A DNA stretch of 64,000 nt from Homarus americanus (taxonomy: Eukaryota > Arthropoda > Malacostraca > Decapoda > Nephropidae). The notes beneath the pieces were generated by a model. That model made no database searches. It was given only the letters and a program-made list of their open reading frames with translations, and had not been told where the DNA came from. The stretch is taken from NCBI RefSeq assembly GCF_018991925.1, contig NW_024732309.1:171001-235000 (forward strand). The letters are read 5' to 3'. The translations under genes were made by a program, and so were the position numbers. Below are positions 25,601 through 38,800 of the stretch, one piece after another. Each line of letters starts with the position of its first letter. The stretch's first letter is position 1.

Positions 25601-27629
25601 GAAGGGCTAAAACAAGGAAAAATACCCACACACACATTCAATTAAAGAGAAATAATGGCTTTGCTTGTGCAGTACTTTACCATCAATCATCCAGATATAT
25701 TTCTGGACTGGGACTTACTTCAGCAGCAAAACAAACTATTATTAACCCATCCAAGAAAATCTTTGGATATACAGCACTTTTCAAAGCTTATCTATCTACT
25801 AATCAACTTTAAGATGATAAACTTTTAATTTGTGTAAATTTTTTTTCCCACTCTTACAAGGCCCTTGTTACTCTTACAAAACAGCCAGAATTAATACCAA
25901 ACACAGACTCTCCTTTCATTCACTGTCATTCGTTCTCTATAAGTGCCTTACCAAATGTGTTTTGCTATGGTGTTCGCCCGATACACATCCGGTTTATCCC
26001 TGTCGCTTCACACAACCCAGGATCGCCTCACATCAGCACATCCAACATAAATGGGCCCTATTTGTCATGAATTACAGTTTAGACCAGAACGTAAAATTTA
26101 GTCAAGATTAGGAATACATACCACAGGATTCTACTAATGCTTGAGGACCATTTTGAACAACTTTTTCTGTTAAATATTAAAAAGATACAATTATCATACT
26201 TAAAAATTCAGAGGGGCCGCCCTTTAATGGGACCACTAAATGTAAAAAAATATGGTCTCTCATTACTTCCCCTCACATAACATTGTTTTTGCTGTTCTAC
26301 TTCAAGTTGGTAACTAAAAATATGATCCACTGAATTAGTGTTGAGAACTGAATGTTAGTAAATATTTTAAGGGACAGTGACAATATGACCTATATCTCAT
26401 TGTTAATTTATAAATTCAAAGACTCAACCTCTTCAATTTTCAATCTCCAAAAGTTATGGCCATATAGTTTTCTGGTCCTTGGGATGAATGACTTCAGTCC
26501 ATATTAAGTGTAATCGGTGCACAGTATGTTAAAGAAAGACTCGATACATATGTGTACAACTCTATCAACAATTCAGTTTGTGATCATCTTGATGACGCAA
26601 CAGCAAGATTCAACTTATTCTATCTGTCTAAATCTATTGACTTTATTTCATTCCCAATTAAATGGGGGTGAAACAAAACACAGGCAGAGGAAGTCTGGAT
26701 GTTTGTTTGGCCGTTACATTTGTAAAGCAATTGGCAACTTCTCACCTGATTTAAATTAGTACATTCAAGGTAAAATTGTATTGGCTGAGCAAAGACACTC
26801 AAAAGTGACAGCAAAAATATGGCAGGAGGAATAGGTAAAGAAAATGATGAAAACAGAGAAGACTGAGAAAGAGAATATAGTAACTTTGTAAAGGAATTAA
26901 AAAAACATGTACAGGCAGTCACCATAAACTGAGTGGGACTGTGGAAGATGAAGTGAGAGAGAGTAACTCTTTGCTTCCCCCGTGGTAGTGATGTACAAAA
27001 TTAACTATATCTTGAAGCTTATATTTACCATTGATGTAATATTATCTACATTTACTTTGCACTGAAATTCATAAATTAATTGGTCAACTTAAGACCAGGA
27101 GCTTATTTTATATCCAAAGTAAATATCCTTTATAAAATGAAGCATATAGTAATTGATAAAGTAATTCCAAAAGTTCAGGTAGATGACAGTGGTGGCAAAT
27201 TAAAACATTAAAGAAATATTACATGGAATATATTGTACCATAAATAAACGAAGCATAAAAAAATATCCAAGACAAAATAATTCAAGAAAAGTACCAATGA
27301 GAATAAAAAGACTCAAGTGTTTCGAAGACCTTAACACGCTCCCTCTGAACGATGACACAAATGGTCTTAACCTCATTAAAAAATATGCCACAATTCTCAA
27401 CTTATTTAAAAGACATACTATTCCAGGTAGTACTGTATTGTGTGACCCAACAAGTAACCATGATATAACAAATAAGATCAAAACTCCATAAGGATAGTCC
27501 ATATTTTTTAAACTAAAATTTTATAACAGTGAAGACATTTCAGGTTTCAAAGTGAACCTAAATATTATTGTAATACATTTCAATACAGCAAAATTTCAAT
27601 GCATAAAATGTCTATATTATTCACAGACA
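19621..27629. other. AT-rich intergenic region, nothing confirmed
   Basis: About 8 kb with no tandem arrays and no convincing exon. An Asp-rich minus-strand frame at about 23,645-23,775 and a similar broken one at 24,385-24,455 are the only coding-like patches. Confidence 0.5.
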
Positions 27630-29784
27630 ACTTTATTTGATCTATCTAATATGATTGGCCTAAAATCTGCACTTAAAAACCTTCCAGGCTTAGAAGATGG
27701 TCAATAAGCAACAAAGTATGGTACAAAATATACTCTGGCAATTGATTCTATAACTATCCCATACCAGAAACTTACTACTGTAGTGTCATTAGTATTTCAG
27801 CACTTATGTTCATACAAAGTCAGGTTCTACAGTTTGAAATATCAAAAGGAAATATTCATGTAAGACTACAGTACACTGTTGTTCAAAAGGAGGCTGGGAT
27901 TTCACACACTACATATTTTGGACACAGCCTCTGTATGATTCATATAAAAACAATTTTGTCGACAGTCTCTTCTTGTATACAAAAAATGCACTTAAATATC
28001 ACAGTATCATTATCGAGAGTGAATTCTTCTCTACAGTCTTGCGGACAGACACACGATCCAACACTTATCACCGACAAGGGTCCGTTCAATATTTGTCATG
28101 TTGACTGTAACTGTAAAAATACGGTAGAAAATTTTTTCTTCATGCATGAGATATTAAATTTCAAAATTTGATTATTTTGAAAAGGAAATAACAGCACAGT
28201 CCATCATGATTTCTGCACTTATGAAGACTTTCTTTATAAATGTTGAGTTGCTTGTGGTGATCTTGCATCCCCCCTATGCACTAATCTGAAAGAAAAAAGG
28301 AAAATAAAATAAATACTTTGATATTACTACCATAATGAAGAAGCTCTTTTAAAATTGAAAAATAAATATATATTTTCAGGTATTTGGACAATGTATCAAA
28401 TCAAATTAATGAACAATTAAAATCAAGGGACAAGTCACCAAAGATGGAAGATATATGCAAGGGCAGAGAAAACAATGCATTAATATATAAATAAATAGTG
28501 TCCACTGGAAGCCCTTCAATACATATAGCATAAACACACTCCCTAGTAGTGTTCAATATATATGGAAATATACTAAAAAACTGTACATCGTTAGACATTA
28601 AATAACCTGAGTACAAGATGGCTAGTGAGTTTCTGCTTCAGGCCTTCGCTTTACCTTCTACACTTGTCCCCAACCATACCCAGAGGTTCCTGTGTTGTAC
28701 CCCACGAGTAACACAACACAAGAGCGAGGAGTAAAGATAATAAGTAAGAGTTTCCCATATGTTTAGATTTACTGGTCACTGTTATTATATCAATCGGGTT
28801 CACGTATTATTCGTAATAACCAGGAATTGCAAATTAATGACCTGTGAAGCTCTTGGGATATCAAACAGGGTCTTTTTTTTTTTCCTATGAGAACCTGAAA
28901 TGATCACAATATTTTGGGACATACGATAAACAGGAACCTCCTAACAGCAAGAGTAAAGTTGGATCAATATTTATGTTCTTCGAAATGGTATTATCAGACT
29001 TTATTCCCACCGATTTTTAGGTTCCTATTTATTACACATTTAAAAATATGGTAAAAATTTAGGGTTATCGAATAAAAAAAATAACCCTGTACAATCAACT
29101 GCTAAAGTCCGTTCGCCTGTCCCCCTGAACCACGAACCCTGAGATTCAGACTTGTGAACCCGAAGCAATAGACTGATAGATTATTCTATCCATAAATGCT
29201 TTGGGTTCATGAAGCTGGTTCTCAGGGTTCTTGGGTCAGGTGACTGGACAACAATCCACAAGATTAGACCCTTGACGAATCCAAGTGTAAAGTCATCAGT
29301 GATAAACATCTGGGTGGTGTAACTGAGGTATGATGGGCCTCAGCTGCAGGCACTGTAACAACGCTTGACTGTATTTTACCGAGGCTTCATCTTTTACCAA
29401 CCCAAAACAAAAGACCTTTAGCTGTAAGTGTGACATGGACAGAACTGAAAATGCTGGCCAGTTAAAAGTGGTGTACCATACAGACAGACAATGAACAGAA
29501 AACAAAAGAACAATGAAAATCAAACCATAAAGCTAAAGAAGTAACTGACCTACTCTCGGATGTTATGGGCAAGAGAGACTCCTGTATTATATTATCTAAT
29601 CATTTTTCTATCTTGTATTTTAAAATATCTCTGTGAAAAAATCCCAAATTAACAAACAGCACTGCTAGATTTACGCTCGCCTTTAAAGATAAAAAATAAA
29701 CAATTCTGAAGCACGAGACTCAGGCTTAATGGAGACTCACCTGGAGGTACGGTCAAGGATATGTACACATAGTCCCATCACTAC
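27630..29784 (-). other. Probable spliced 3' UTR of the MYND gene
   Basis: 44 bases after the stop there is a strong donor (CTCCAG|GTGAGT, exon end 29,741). A strong acceptor with a long pyrimidine tract (TTTTTTCTTTCAG) lies at 28,286, so a non-coding terminal exon probably starts at 28,285. A candidate poly(A) signal in the minus orientation is at 27,632-27,637, but the 3' end is a guess. Confidence 0.4.
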
Positions 29785-29826
29785 TTAATTATTACAGTGT
29801 TCTGAGTGTTCCTCCCATGCTGCTAC
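29785..29826 (-). CDS. Exon 10: end of MYND finger and stop
   Basis: The acceptor is TATTTTACAG. Thirteen codons, VAAWEEHSEHCNN, then TAA at 29,787-29,785. They supply the final H-x3-C of the finger, so the whole pattern is C-x2-C-x8-C-x2-C-x5-C-x3-C-x7-H-x3-C, a textbook MYND layout ending two residues before the C-terminus. Confidence 0.9.
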   Translation of the reverse strand, partial: VAAWEEHSEHCNN

Positions 29827-32800
29827 CTGTAAAATAATAAAGAAGAATGATAAACAAAATGTAAAATAGAGCATCAATCTAAGATCTCATCAAATTACTT
29901 TCTAGACAGTGTGAGTTACTGCAGAAAACAGCTGAACAGTTTTTCAATTAAAATAAATTAACTATTATAAGGATGCTTGTGGGATCAGTACCTGAGAAGG
30001 GATGAGCAGAGGAGGATTACTATGGAATGTTTAGTACCTGAGTGGGTGTACAGAGTAAGGTAGATGGGGCTATGGTGAAGGCAAGGTAACCACCATCCTC
30101 AGAAGGAAAAGTATGTAAGGGATAACTCATGACTAGGTGGGTCTGAGGGCCTTCTGTCTTGGCTACCCTTATACAGTTCACAGAGGGAATAAGGCATTAC
30201 AGATCAACTTACATAGTACTGTGCATAAATACCACTCACCGGATTGGTCTGTCAGAACTTCTCTGCTAAAATAACTCAATACAGTAAAGTAAAATTCTAT
30301 TCTAAACCAAAATTTTTCAGTGGTTCTTCCTCCTGGTTGTATTATTAAAGGTTTGGTAGAGTTGTAAATCACATTACATTTCATAAAAAAGTGAATTCTA
30401 ACTAACAAGGTTTGCCCACTACACAATACACTAGTTGTCTCTGACTGCCTTTGAAAATATTCCTGTGGTGGTGATTCTATCTATTCTATAATATCTATAC
30501 AGTATACTGGTGCTGCATATTCTCAATGTAGAATACAGTATTTTGCAAGTTTGCCAAGCCTCTCTAAACCTTTTACTGAAATAGTTAGTAGCTAATACTT
30601 GAGAAAATGATACACACAGAGAAAACAAGGAATCAGGGAAATTAACATTGTGTAGCCATTTTCTATACTATGTACATATAAAACTTCTCTTATATAATAC
30701 AGTTCATAATGGAGAAAAGGAATTACTATACTATACTTCAAACTGAAAATTAACCCTTACCTGACACTCCCTAGAGCAGTACCATTGATTTCCACAACCA
30801 GCACAAACAAACTGTGCTCGTTGTTTGTGGCATCCTTGACATTTGGGATTCCCACTTCCCTCTTCAGGCTGGTGGCTCGATTTCTTGCTCCGACTTTCCG
30901 ACTGTTTGGATAATATTGAGTTTTAATGATATATTCACACTAAGCCCCAGACGTACATCCTGGCCAAAGATAATTATTACCGAATATCAAACAAAACTAC
31001 AGCGTAAATAAATGAACAAGGTGGAAAGGCACGAGTCAAGGTTCCATGTCTTTGTTTACTATTTGTGATAGGGAGGAAAAAAGGTAACCCTTATAGAATG
31101 TCATCATAAAAATAGTATCAACACACAGGAGCCCTTCAGTCATTCTAGCACTTACTTTTTAAACACCCTGCCTCAAAATTCCTTTCTAATGTGCCTCCAC
31201 CTTCCTTACATTTGGTACCCTTCCCTCATACAGTAATGATTGATATCTCTCCCAGTGGTGATGATGGCTTAATGACTCCTCTATACATCTACAACTCTCT
31301 TTACTTGGACACAGTTCTCTCACAATACTCAATGTAGAAATTACTATCTTTCTCTCTGCTGCTTTATGATCCAATTTGGCATCCATTGTTCCAGCTGCCA
31401 AGACATTTATACTGTACTTACATGTCTGAAACACCTCACTTCCACCATTCAAGCTGATATTTCTTTCTTGAAGTCCTCATTCTCAACTTATCTTGTTTTA
31501 CTTTTGTTCACTATTAACTTTGTACTTGTACACACACTCACAGTCTGCTGGGGTTGTGTTACCTTCACAAGACTCACCTGGGCATGAGCAGCAACCTTAT
31601 CTTTGACAGTTGTAGTAGAGCCACCAGACAGAAGAGCAGAGAGTGTCAGGTACTGAGAGTTTGAGGCGCTCTCTCCAACAGCCTTAGTTAAGTTGCCACT
31701 AGATACACTCGCTCTTGACTCCAGTAGTAACTGCATTGATGATAAAAAAAAAAAACTCTGCTGTTATTTTAGGAGAATACAGTTAAAGATGCTTGCATGA
31801 AGCTCAGTTAAAAAATTCTATCTCAGTTTATGCAGATACTATACTGTAATTGTATTCATTAAAATAAAATATATAACATAACTACTAAGCAACAACATTT
31901 TCTAAACAATAAGCACAGTATTATTTATATGTTTCATAGGATTTTCTTTACTAGAGTTAACTATTTTCCTGTAACTAAATAAGAAGAACTACAGTTGCTT
32001 TTCAAAACCAATAAAACATTCTGTCACCAAATACAATGACTGTATTTCTGTTTTAAGACATTATTTGATGTTTACACTATTTCATACTAAAATCCATGCT
32101 CAGATAACATAAATATTGTATATTGATCATTCATCATCGTACCATGTCAGATATAAGCATTTACATTCAGTGTTGTTCTGACAATTCTCCATGTAAAATC
32201 TAACAAATAAAGTAATTGTTAAATGCTGGTAACTCAATGATAAATGGGACAATATATTTTTTCTAACACCTTCAATATAGTAGATTCCCTGTTATCCGGG
32301 ACCTATGGAGATTGAGAGGTGCTGGATAAAGGGATTTTCTCGTTAGTTCAATCCTACCGTGCACAGTGCTACAGGCTGACCCCGCAAATTTGTGTCTCAG
32401 AAAAATGGACTTCTTTAATACTTATTCCACTCTACATAAACAATTTGGCATAGAAATAAAGAAAAATATTATATAAAACTATAAAATAAGACAAATTAAG
32501 AGCATGGGTGTGTGAAGGTGATGGTCTACAACTACTGTACATTGCTGACTCCCCAGCCCAGCCACCACATGTAATAAAACTATAAAGTGGTGGAAAAATC
32601 ATTACAATACTGTAACCTATCGTGACTTAGAGATAAAGAAAAATATAAAACTGTAAAATAAAACAAATGAAGAACATCAGTGTGTATATGTGGGAAGTGA
32701 TTGTGTGGAGGAGGCGGGTCACAACTGTGTGGCCGCGCTCCCTCTCGATGTGATGTCAAGGTATACACACAGCCAGCGCAGCAGCTACATGTCAGCTGGG

Positions 32801-35800
32801 TGACTGTCTGAATTGTGTCATGGTGCCCAGAGGATTGTTTGAGCGTTGAAGAGGGTATTTTTTGTCCATAAAATACGTCCTATTGTAGTGTGGTAGTGAA
32901 GGAAACACATCTAAGAGATGGAGCTTTATTCCATCTCTTAGTTGTCTACCACACTACAATAAACAATGCTCACATGTCCTAGTGCATTTTAAAATATGTA
33001 TAAATTTTATTGTTTATCAAAAATATGGCAGCTCATTCCTGTTGTATGCGGTATTCAAACTTACGAGTCTCGCTGATTTGGGATATTTTTTTTTTACTAT
33101 TAATTTCATTCTGGTGCAAGTTAGTTGAATCTGCCAGTTGCATGGATTCTGGATAAACTGGGAATGTGTGTGTGTGTGTGTGTGTGGGGTCATTAAGTCT
33201 TGCCTTTGCTAGGGCTGATGGTGCTTCAAGATTGGGCTTTGTTGTGGGAGGAGCAGCAGCAGGAGGGGTGTGGTCCCTCACTGTGGGGGTGGACTCTCGA
33301 CTACCATCAGACCTCTTGGGGCCCCCATCACTGCTACCCACAGGGAAAATTGAGATCTAAAGGAATAAAATAAATATTTTGTTGAATGTGGATTAAAGGT
33401 TAGTTAATCAAAAGAAAAATCCTACCATTTCAATGGAGTGGAACTAGTACTGTGCAGTCTAAGAAACAAATATCTTCCCAAGTTTTGGTGAATAAATCGC
33501 AGAGAAGTTGAGACATCTGATGCATGCATCCGTGTACCTCATGTTGAATAAAAGAAATAATGTAAACTCCTACATTGCTTCCTAACCAATCCTTTGCCTC
33601 AATTTTGTTAAACTTTTTTCTCCATTCACATACACTGACAATACTGTACTTCCCCATTAAACAGAGCTTCCCATCTATTCTCTGAATTAGACTTAGATTT
33701 GAACATCACAAATATTGAATCATTCCATCTTGCTTAATCATTATACCATACTAACTGGGTGTGGAAATACAGGTTACAGATACATTATTTGAAGTTTTCA
33801 CGTATGACAATGCAAAGGTGAGAAACCCAACCCTCTTTTAATACTGTACAGTATATTAGGCAATGTTTCATCTGTTTTAATTCTCTAACCTGCGCTTAAC
33901 TAATACTTGGACAAAACCATACAACACTTACTAACTCTAACTACAGTACTAGCTACAGTACAACATTTACTACTATTGTAATGTACATTTATACAGATCA
34001 ATACATTATATATCTACTTACCTGTGGGGATCCAGGCTGCTTCTCTATTTGAGTTAGTTCAGCAAAACGTAGAAGAACATCTTTATAAGATACGGATGGA
34101 TCGCTCATGGCCAGGAAACCCTTGGATGAGGGTGTGGTTCGTGTATCTGCATCACTGCTGGAACTGGACACACTAGGGGGACGGTCCTGGTCACGGGATG
34201 ATCGCTTGTCTCCGTCATAGCGATGTCGCCAGGCCCCTCTTGTGGCTCTCCTGTTGGTTGGGATTTTCAAACTAAGCTTAAAATTAGCGATACTGTTCAA
34301 TAAATATATATATATAATAACAACACAATATTAAAATATGCATTCAAGAAAAAAATTCTAACAGAATTTTTGGACATGGAACATAATTCATCATTTTCCT
34401 GAACTATAGTGAATATATGAGATCAAAACAAGTGAGGCTATAAGGAACAGATCAAAATTTATGGGTACAATTATAGGAGCCTTCCCAAAGAACAATAAGC
34501 AATGATTATATCCCCCTCAGTGCCTGCTTAACACACACTCCCTCAACACAAAGTTGTCTCAGTGAGTCAGCCATTCACCAGGTTTTGTATTTCCCAGAAC
34601 TTCAGTACTGATGCCTCAGAAATTAATCTTTATATAATATTACAATGATTTTTTAGTAAACCAAAAAGACTTAAACACATGTGATAAACAGATATAGAAC
34701 AATATTACATAATGAAAAATATGAAAGGTGAATAAAAGATAAAGTTGAAGAGTGAATAATAATAACTCATAACAATTAATAATCCAAATAATAATAATGA
34801 AGAGAATATGAATAAACAGACAATAATTTGGTAAATGTATTAATTAGAGAATGAAACTACTCAAGTAAAGAAAATCCTATGAAAGATGAGGTTTAGTAAA
34901 TTGTGTAAATATTAATGGTTTGATTCTTTTCCTCACAATAATGCAAATTGGCTGGAATCAGGAGGGAACACAGACATGGACTCCTCCTTCATTGAGTCGT
35001 AGTATTGATTTAACCTCTACGCTGTCATTCATGTACTGCATATGCACGAGTAGAATAGTGTCAAGTTGTTCCCATATACAGTACAATACTATGTGGGGCA
35101 GTAACTCAAATATACCATCAGTTGTAAGGAGATTTAAGTTGGTGGAAGAAATATAAAGTGAAAAACTATGTAAATGGCATTTCATAACTGTGCTTGAGAA
35201 TCCAATGGAGGTGGGAATCTGCAGTCTGTATTGCACCCTACATGTTGAGAGGAAATATTCTCCCAGGAAGCTACTTTTTTTACTCAAATATTGGAAATTA
35301 CAATGAGGGTAGTCCAGCCGGGTAAAAGTGAGGCTGACAACTCCAGATATTTCATAGTTTATCTTCCTTGAAACTAGTGTTAAGTTTGTAAATATAGTAG
35401 GGTATATAGTGAGACTTGAGTGGAGATACACACACACACACCATTCCCCAGATGTATACTGTATACTGTATATGTTAAACACTGCACATCCACATACAGG
35501 TACAGTATTGTATTTGTGAGTAAATCAAAAGTAGCGCCCAGCTGCCTCAGACACCACAAATTATGTTCCCAAAGATGCAGGACTTTTAAATGTCACATGG
35601 GATCATTTGATGTGTAAGCAAAAGGTCACTGCTTTCGGAAGGAGAAAGAGAGGATAACAGTGTACTAGGACCTTGTATATATAGATGGTGTTCTGCTCCT
35701 TCCATAACACAGTCACTAAATATCTCTCTGGTTTACCCCTAAGCCTTTATACTGTACTATAAACCTATTGAAAATTTTAAGTTACCAGTAGCCAATTTTT

Positions 35801-38800
35801 TTTTGGGGGGGGGGGGCGTACTTTTCCATTCCCTTTACCACCTCCCTATTCTCTCTCCTGAATGTACTAGCTATGTTTCCTCTCATGGGGTAGACCAAAT
35901 TGTCCACACACACACACTGCTTTTCTCAACTCAGGTACACAGTTTCTAGTTACTCAACAAGGCAATTAACATTCCATTCAAGACGTGGTAATATTTTGTA
36001 ATGATCCATCACTCTCTCACAAGACATTCCAACTAATCATTCTCTCCCTTGAAATATATTACATCCCCATGAACTGTTATTACCTGATGGGAGGAGTGTT
36101 GGGGTTCTCCTTTCGATGAGCTGCTATTAAGTGTTGGACGTTGACTGTGGGGCCTTGGGGACCATGACCAGTGGCTGTGAAGGACAAGGATGAAGGAAGA
36201 CCTGGTATTCCACCCAAGCCTCCTGGTGGCTTAGGTAGTATGGGCTTCATGGAGGCCAGGCCAGAGCTTAGCTGCTTGCTCAGTTTGCTATGAGCTTCTG
36301 GAGTCATGGACACCTTTGGAGTTTCACCGCCAGGCTTGTTACTGCTTGTGTGAATGTCTATTACGCTGATATTGCTGTTGTTACTGCCACCACCGTCTCC
36401 TTGGCTGTTTTCTTTTGTGGTTAAAACTTGTGGTAGCATCTGTAAAATATATAAAGTACTGTACTTATAATTCCACAATACCATAAAACTTGCTGATCCT
36501 TCTACACCAGAAAATGTCATTTGTCACCAAAACAACACTAGTGTACTAACTGTATCCTCAAGTTATAATGAAATGCTTACTAAAGACCGGAATCCATCCT
36601 CTTTGTATTATGATAATTTTTTGTTTTCAATTACAGTACATAAGGGCATCAAGTGCATAAACCCTCATACAGTTCAGAGCCTTGGACTCTTGACCGACAC
36701 TGAAGCATCTGTGTCAGGTCTCCACTGCACTATTCACTTACATTAAATATCCATTATATTCAACAAGGTGAAAATGTATAACAGATATTAAAGGAAATTA
36801 CTAAATACTCAGGAATAAAAGAGTAATTAAAGTAAGGGAAAGATAATAATGCAGAAAAAATGAAAGAAGAAGGAGGAGAAAGTATTCATTTACAGACACT
36901 AAAAGTAAGACATGACTCATGCAGTTGTGGTTTTCTAATTATATACCTGGAGAGACTGAGGTGAGGAGGAGCCTGCTAGCAGTTGACTCATCATCATAAG
37001 TGGTAGCTGTGGGCCACCCAAGGAGGAATACCCTCCCTGAGGTAGAAACATAAGATTACTCGGCCCCTCTTCACTTCCTTCCTCGCCCTGAACTTCTTCC
37101 TCTCCGTCACCTTGGCCACTCTTCATCAGGAGAACGTGTCGTCTTCTTGCCAGTCGGATGTACAACTCTTCCTTACGTTTCTGTAATCTGAGAAGGGTGT
37201 TCCATTCTTCTTCCTTCTGTTTGATCAAAAACTCTAATGCCTGAAATTATGAAATAAGAAATGGTCACATGAACATTTAAATCTTTAGGTAGGTAATTTG
37301 TTGCTTACTGTGATGTTTATAAAATCTGTATTGTGTATCCAGAATCATTGTTGCTTCAGTCACACCAAATCAGACATAAAGCTGACAAGATAGTGTGTGT
37401 GTGTGTGTGTATTTTGGCTCCCTGTATAAATGTCTGAATGAAAATGATGTCTGTGATTGTAAATGTGTGTAGCTGGAAAAACTAGACTTGTGAATGTACA
37501 AAGTGATAAAGAACACCAATGTTTATCTCTACCTACCTCAAGATCCTGCTTCACCTGGCCAAGAGATCCCTCAACTTGGGAGACTGAGGTCAGAGAATCA
37601 AGGGATATCATGTCCTCTAAAGGTCTTGGTCGCTTTGTTGCAACTTCAGGAGCTGCCTCATCTTCTGCTGGTCGCTTTTCACTTCTCTTTGGAGTTGGTG
37701 ATCTACTTGTACTCTTCTGTGATGCAGCTGCAGCTTCTACAAAATAAAATAAATAAGAAAACAAGAATAGTAATGTAAGATGAGATTATAAACAATGCAC
37801 TGTACAGTATATGGATACATTATTACTTCGTGTTATCTTAAGTCTTTTCCTGTCATTTGCCTTGCATCATTCTCCCTCACCAGTAAATCAACCTTTGGTC
37901 TGGCCTGACTTTATCAGAGGGCTTGATATGTTTACTGGAAAGGGATGGAGGTGAACTAGTGTCAAGAGAGTAGAGTACTGTACTGAATACCCCAACGAGA
38001 TTATACAATAAATTTCAGTAAAAAGAAGATGCATGCAATGAATCTACTCAAGCCATGCCTTGAGGACTTTGTTCCTTGTTCCAGAATACTGTATACCGTA
38101 CATGGAGAATGTTCTTACAGATGCTACACACAAGCTAAAACCTATAATTCCATGTGCTCTGGTTAAGGAGAGGTTGACAGAATTTAAATTACACATAAAA
38201 AATATTGAAGATCTGCATCAGGAGCACTAAAGGAATGACCGATGACCTGAGTTTCCTATATTGTAATGTACAGTGTTTAGTCATACACCGTACAGTATAA
38301 AGTACTGAAATATGACTCGGCAGCCAGAGCCAACAAGATGTATCCTCGGGGCACCAGTGTACTGTATGTAGCTACACATAAGACTACATCAGGTGTTCCA
38401 TTCTTTAAGAATAACTTAAACTAAACCAACTTAATGACAATAAACCTTTAAAACTTTCTTTCCTTTAGTTAATGAGGTTTACATAGTACATATAAGTCGC
38501 GTTTTTTAGACAAGTGTCTGAATGATCTGAATTTATCAAGAATCTTTAATTAAAGATTTATTATTTTCCTCTTTAATTACTATAGACACTTTCTAATACA
38601 TGTACTGTACCCAAGATAATTAGTGGTAATATCTTGTGTTGCATTATCAAGCAGTTGATACCTGATCATATCTACCATGTTTGCAATTCAAATACTGTAC
38701 AGTGGTAAGAGAGTTATTGTTTTTAACATATGGTAATGTACTTGTTATTAAACATCGTTAAGAACAGGTGTAAAGAACATATTAACAACGTTTTATTTAA

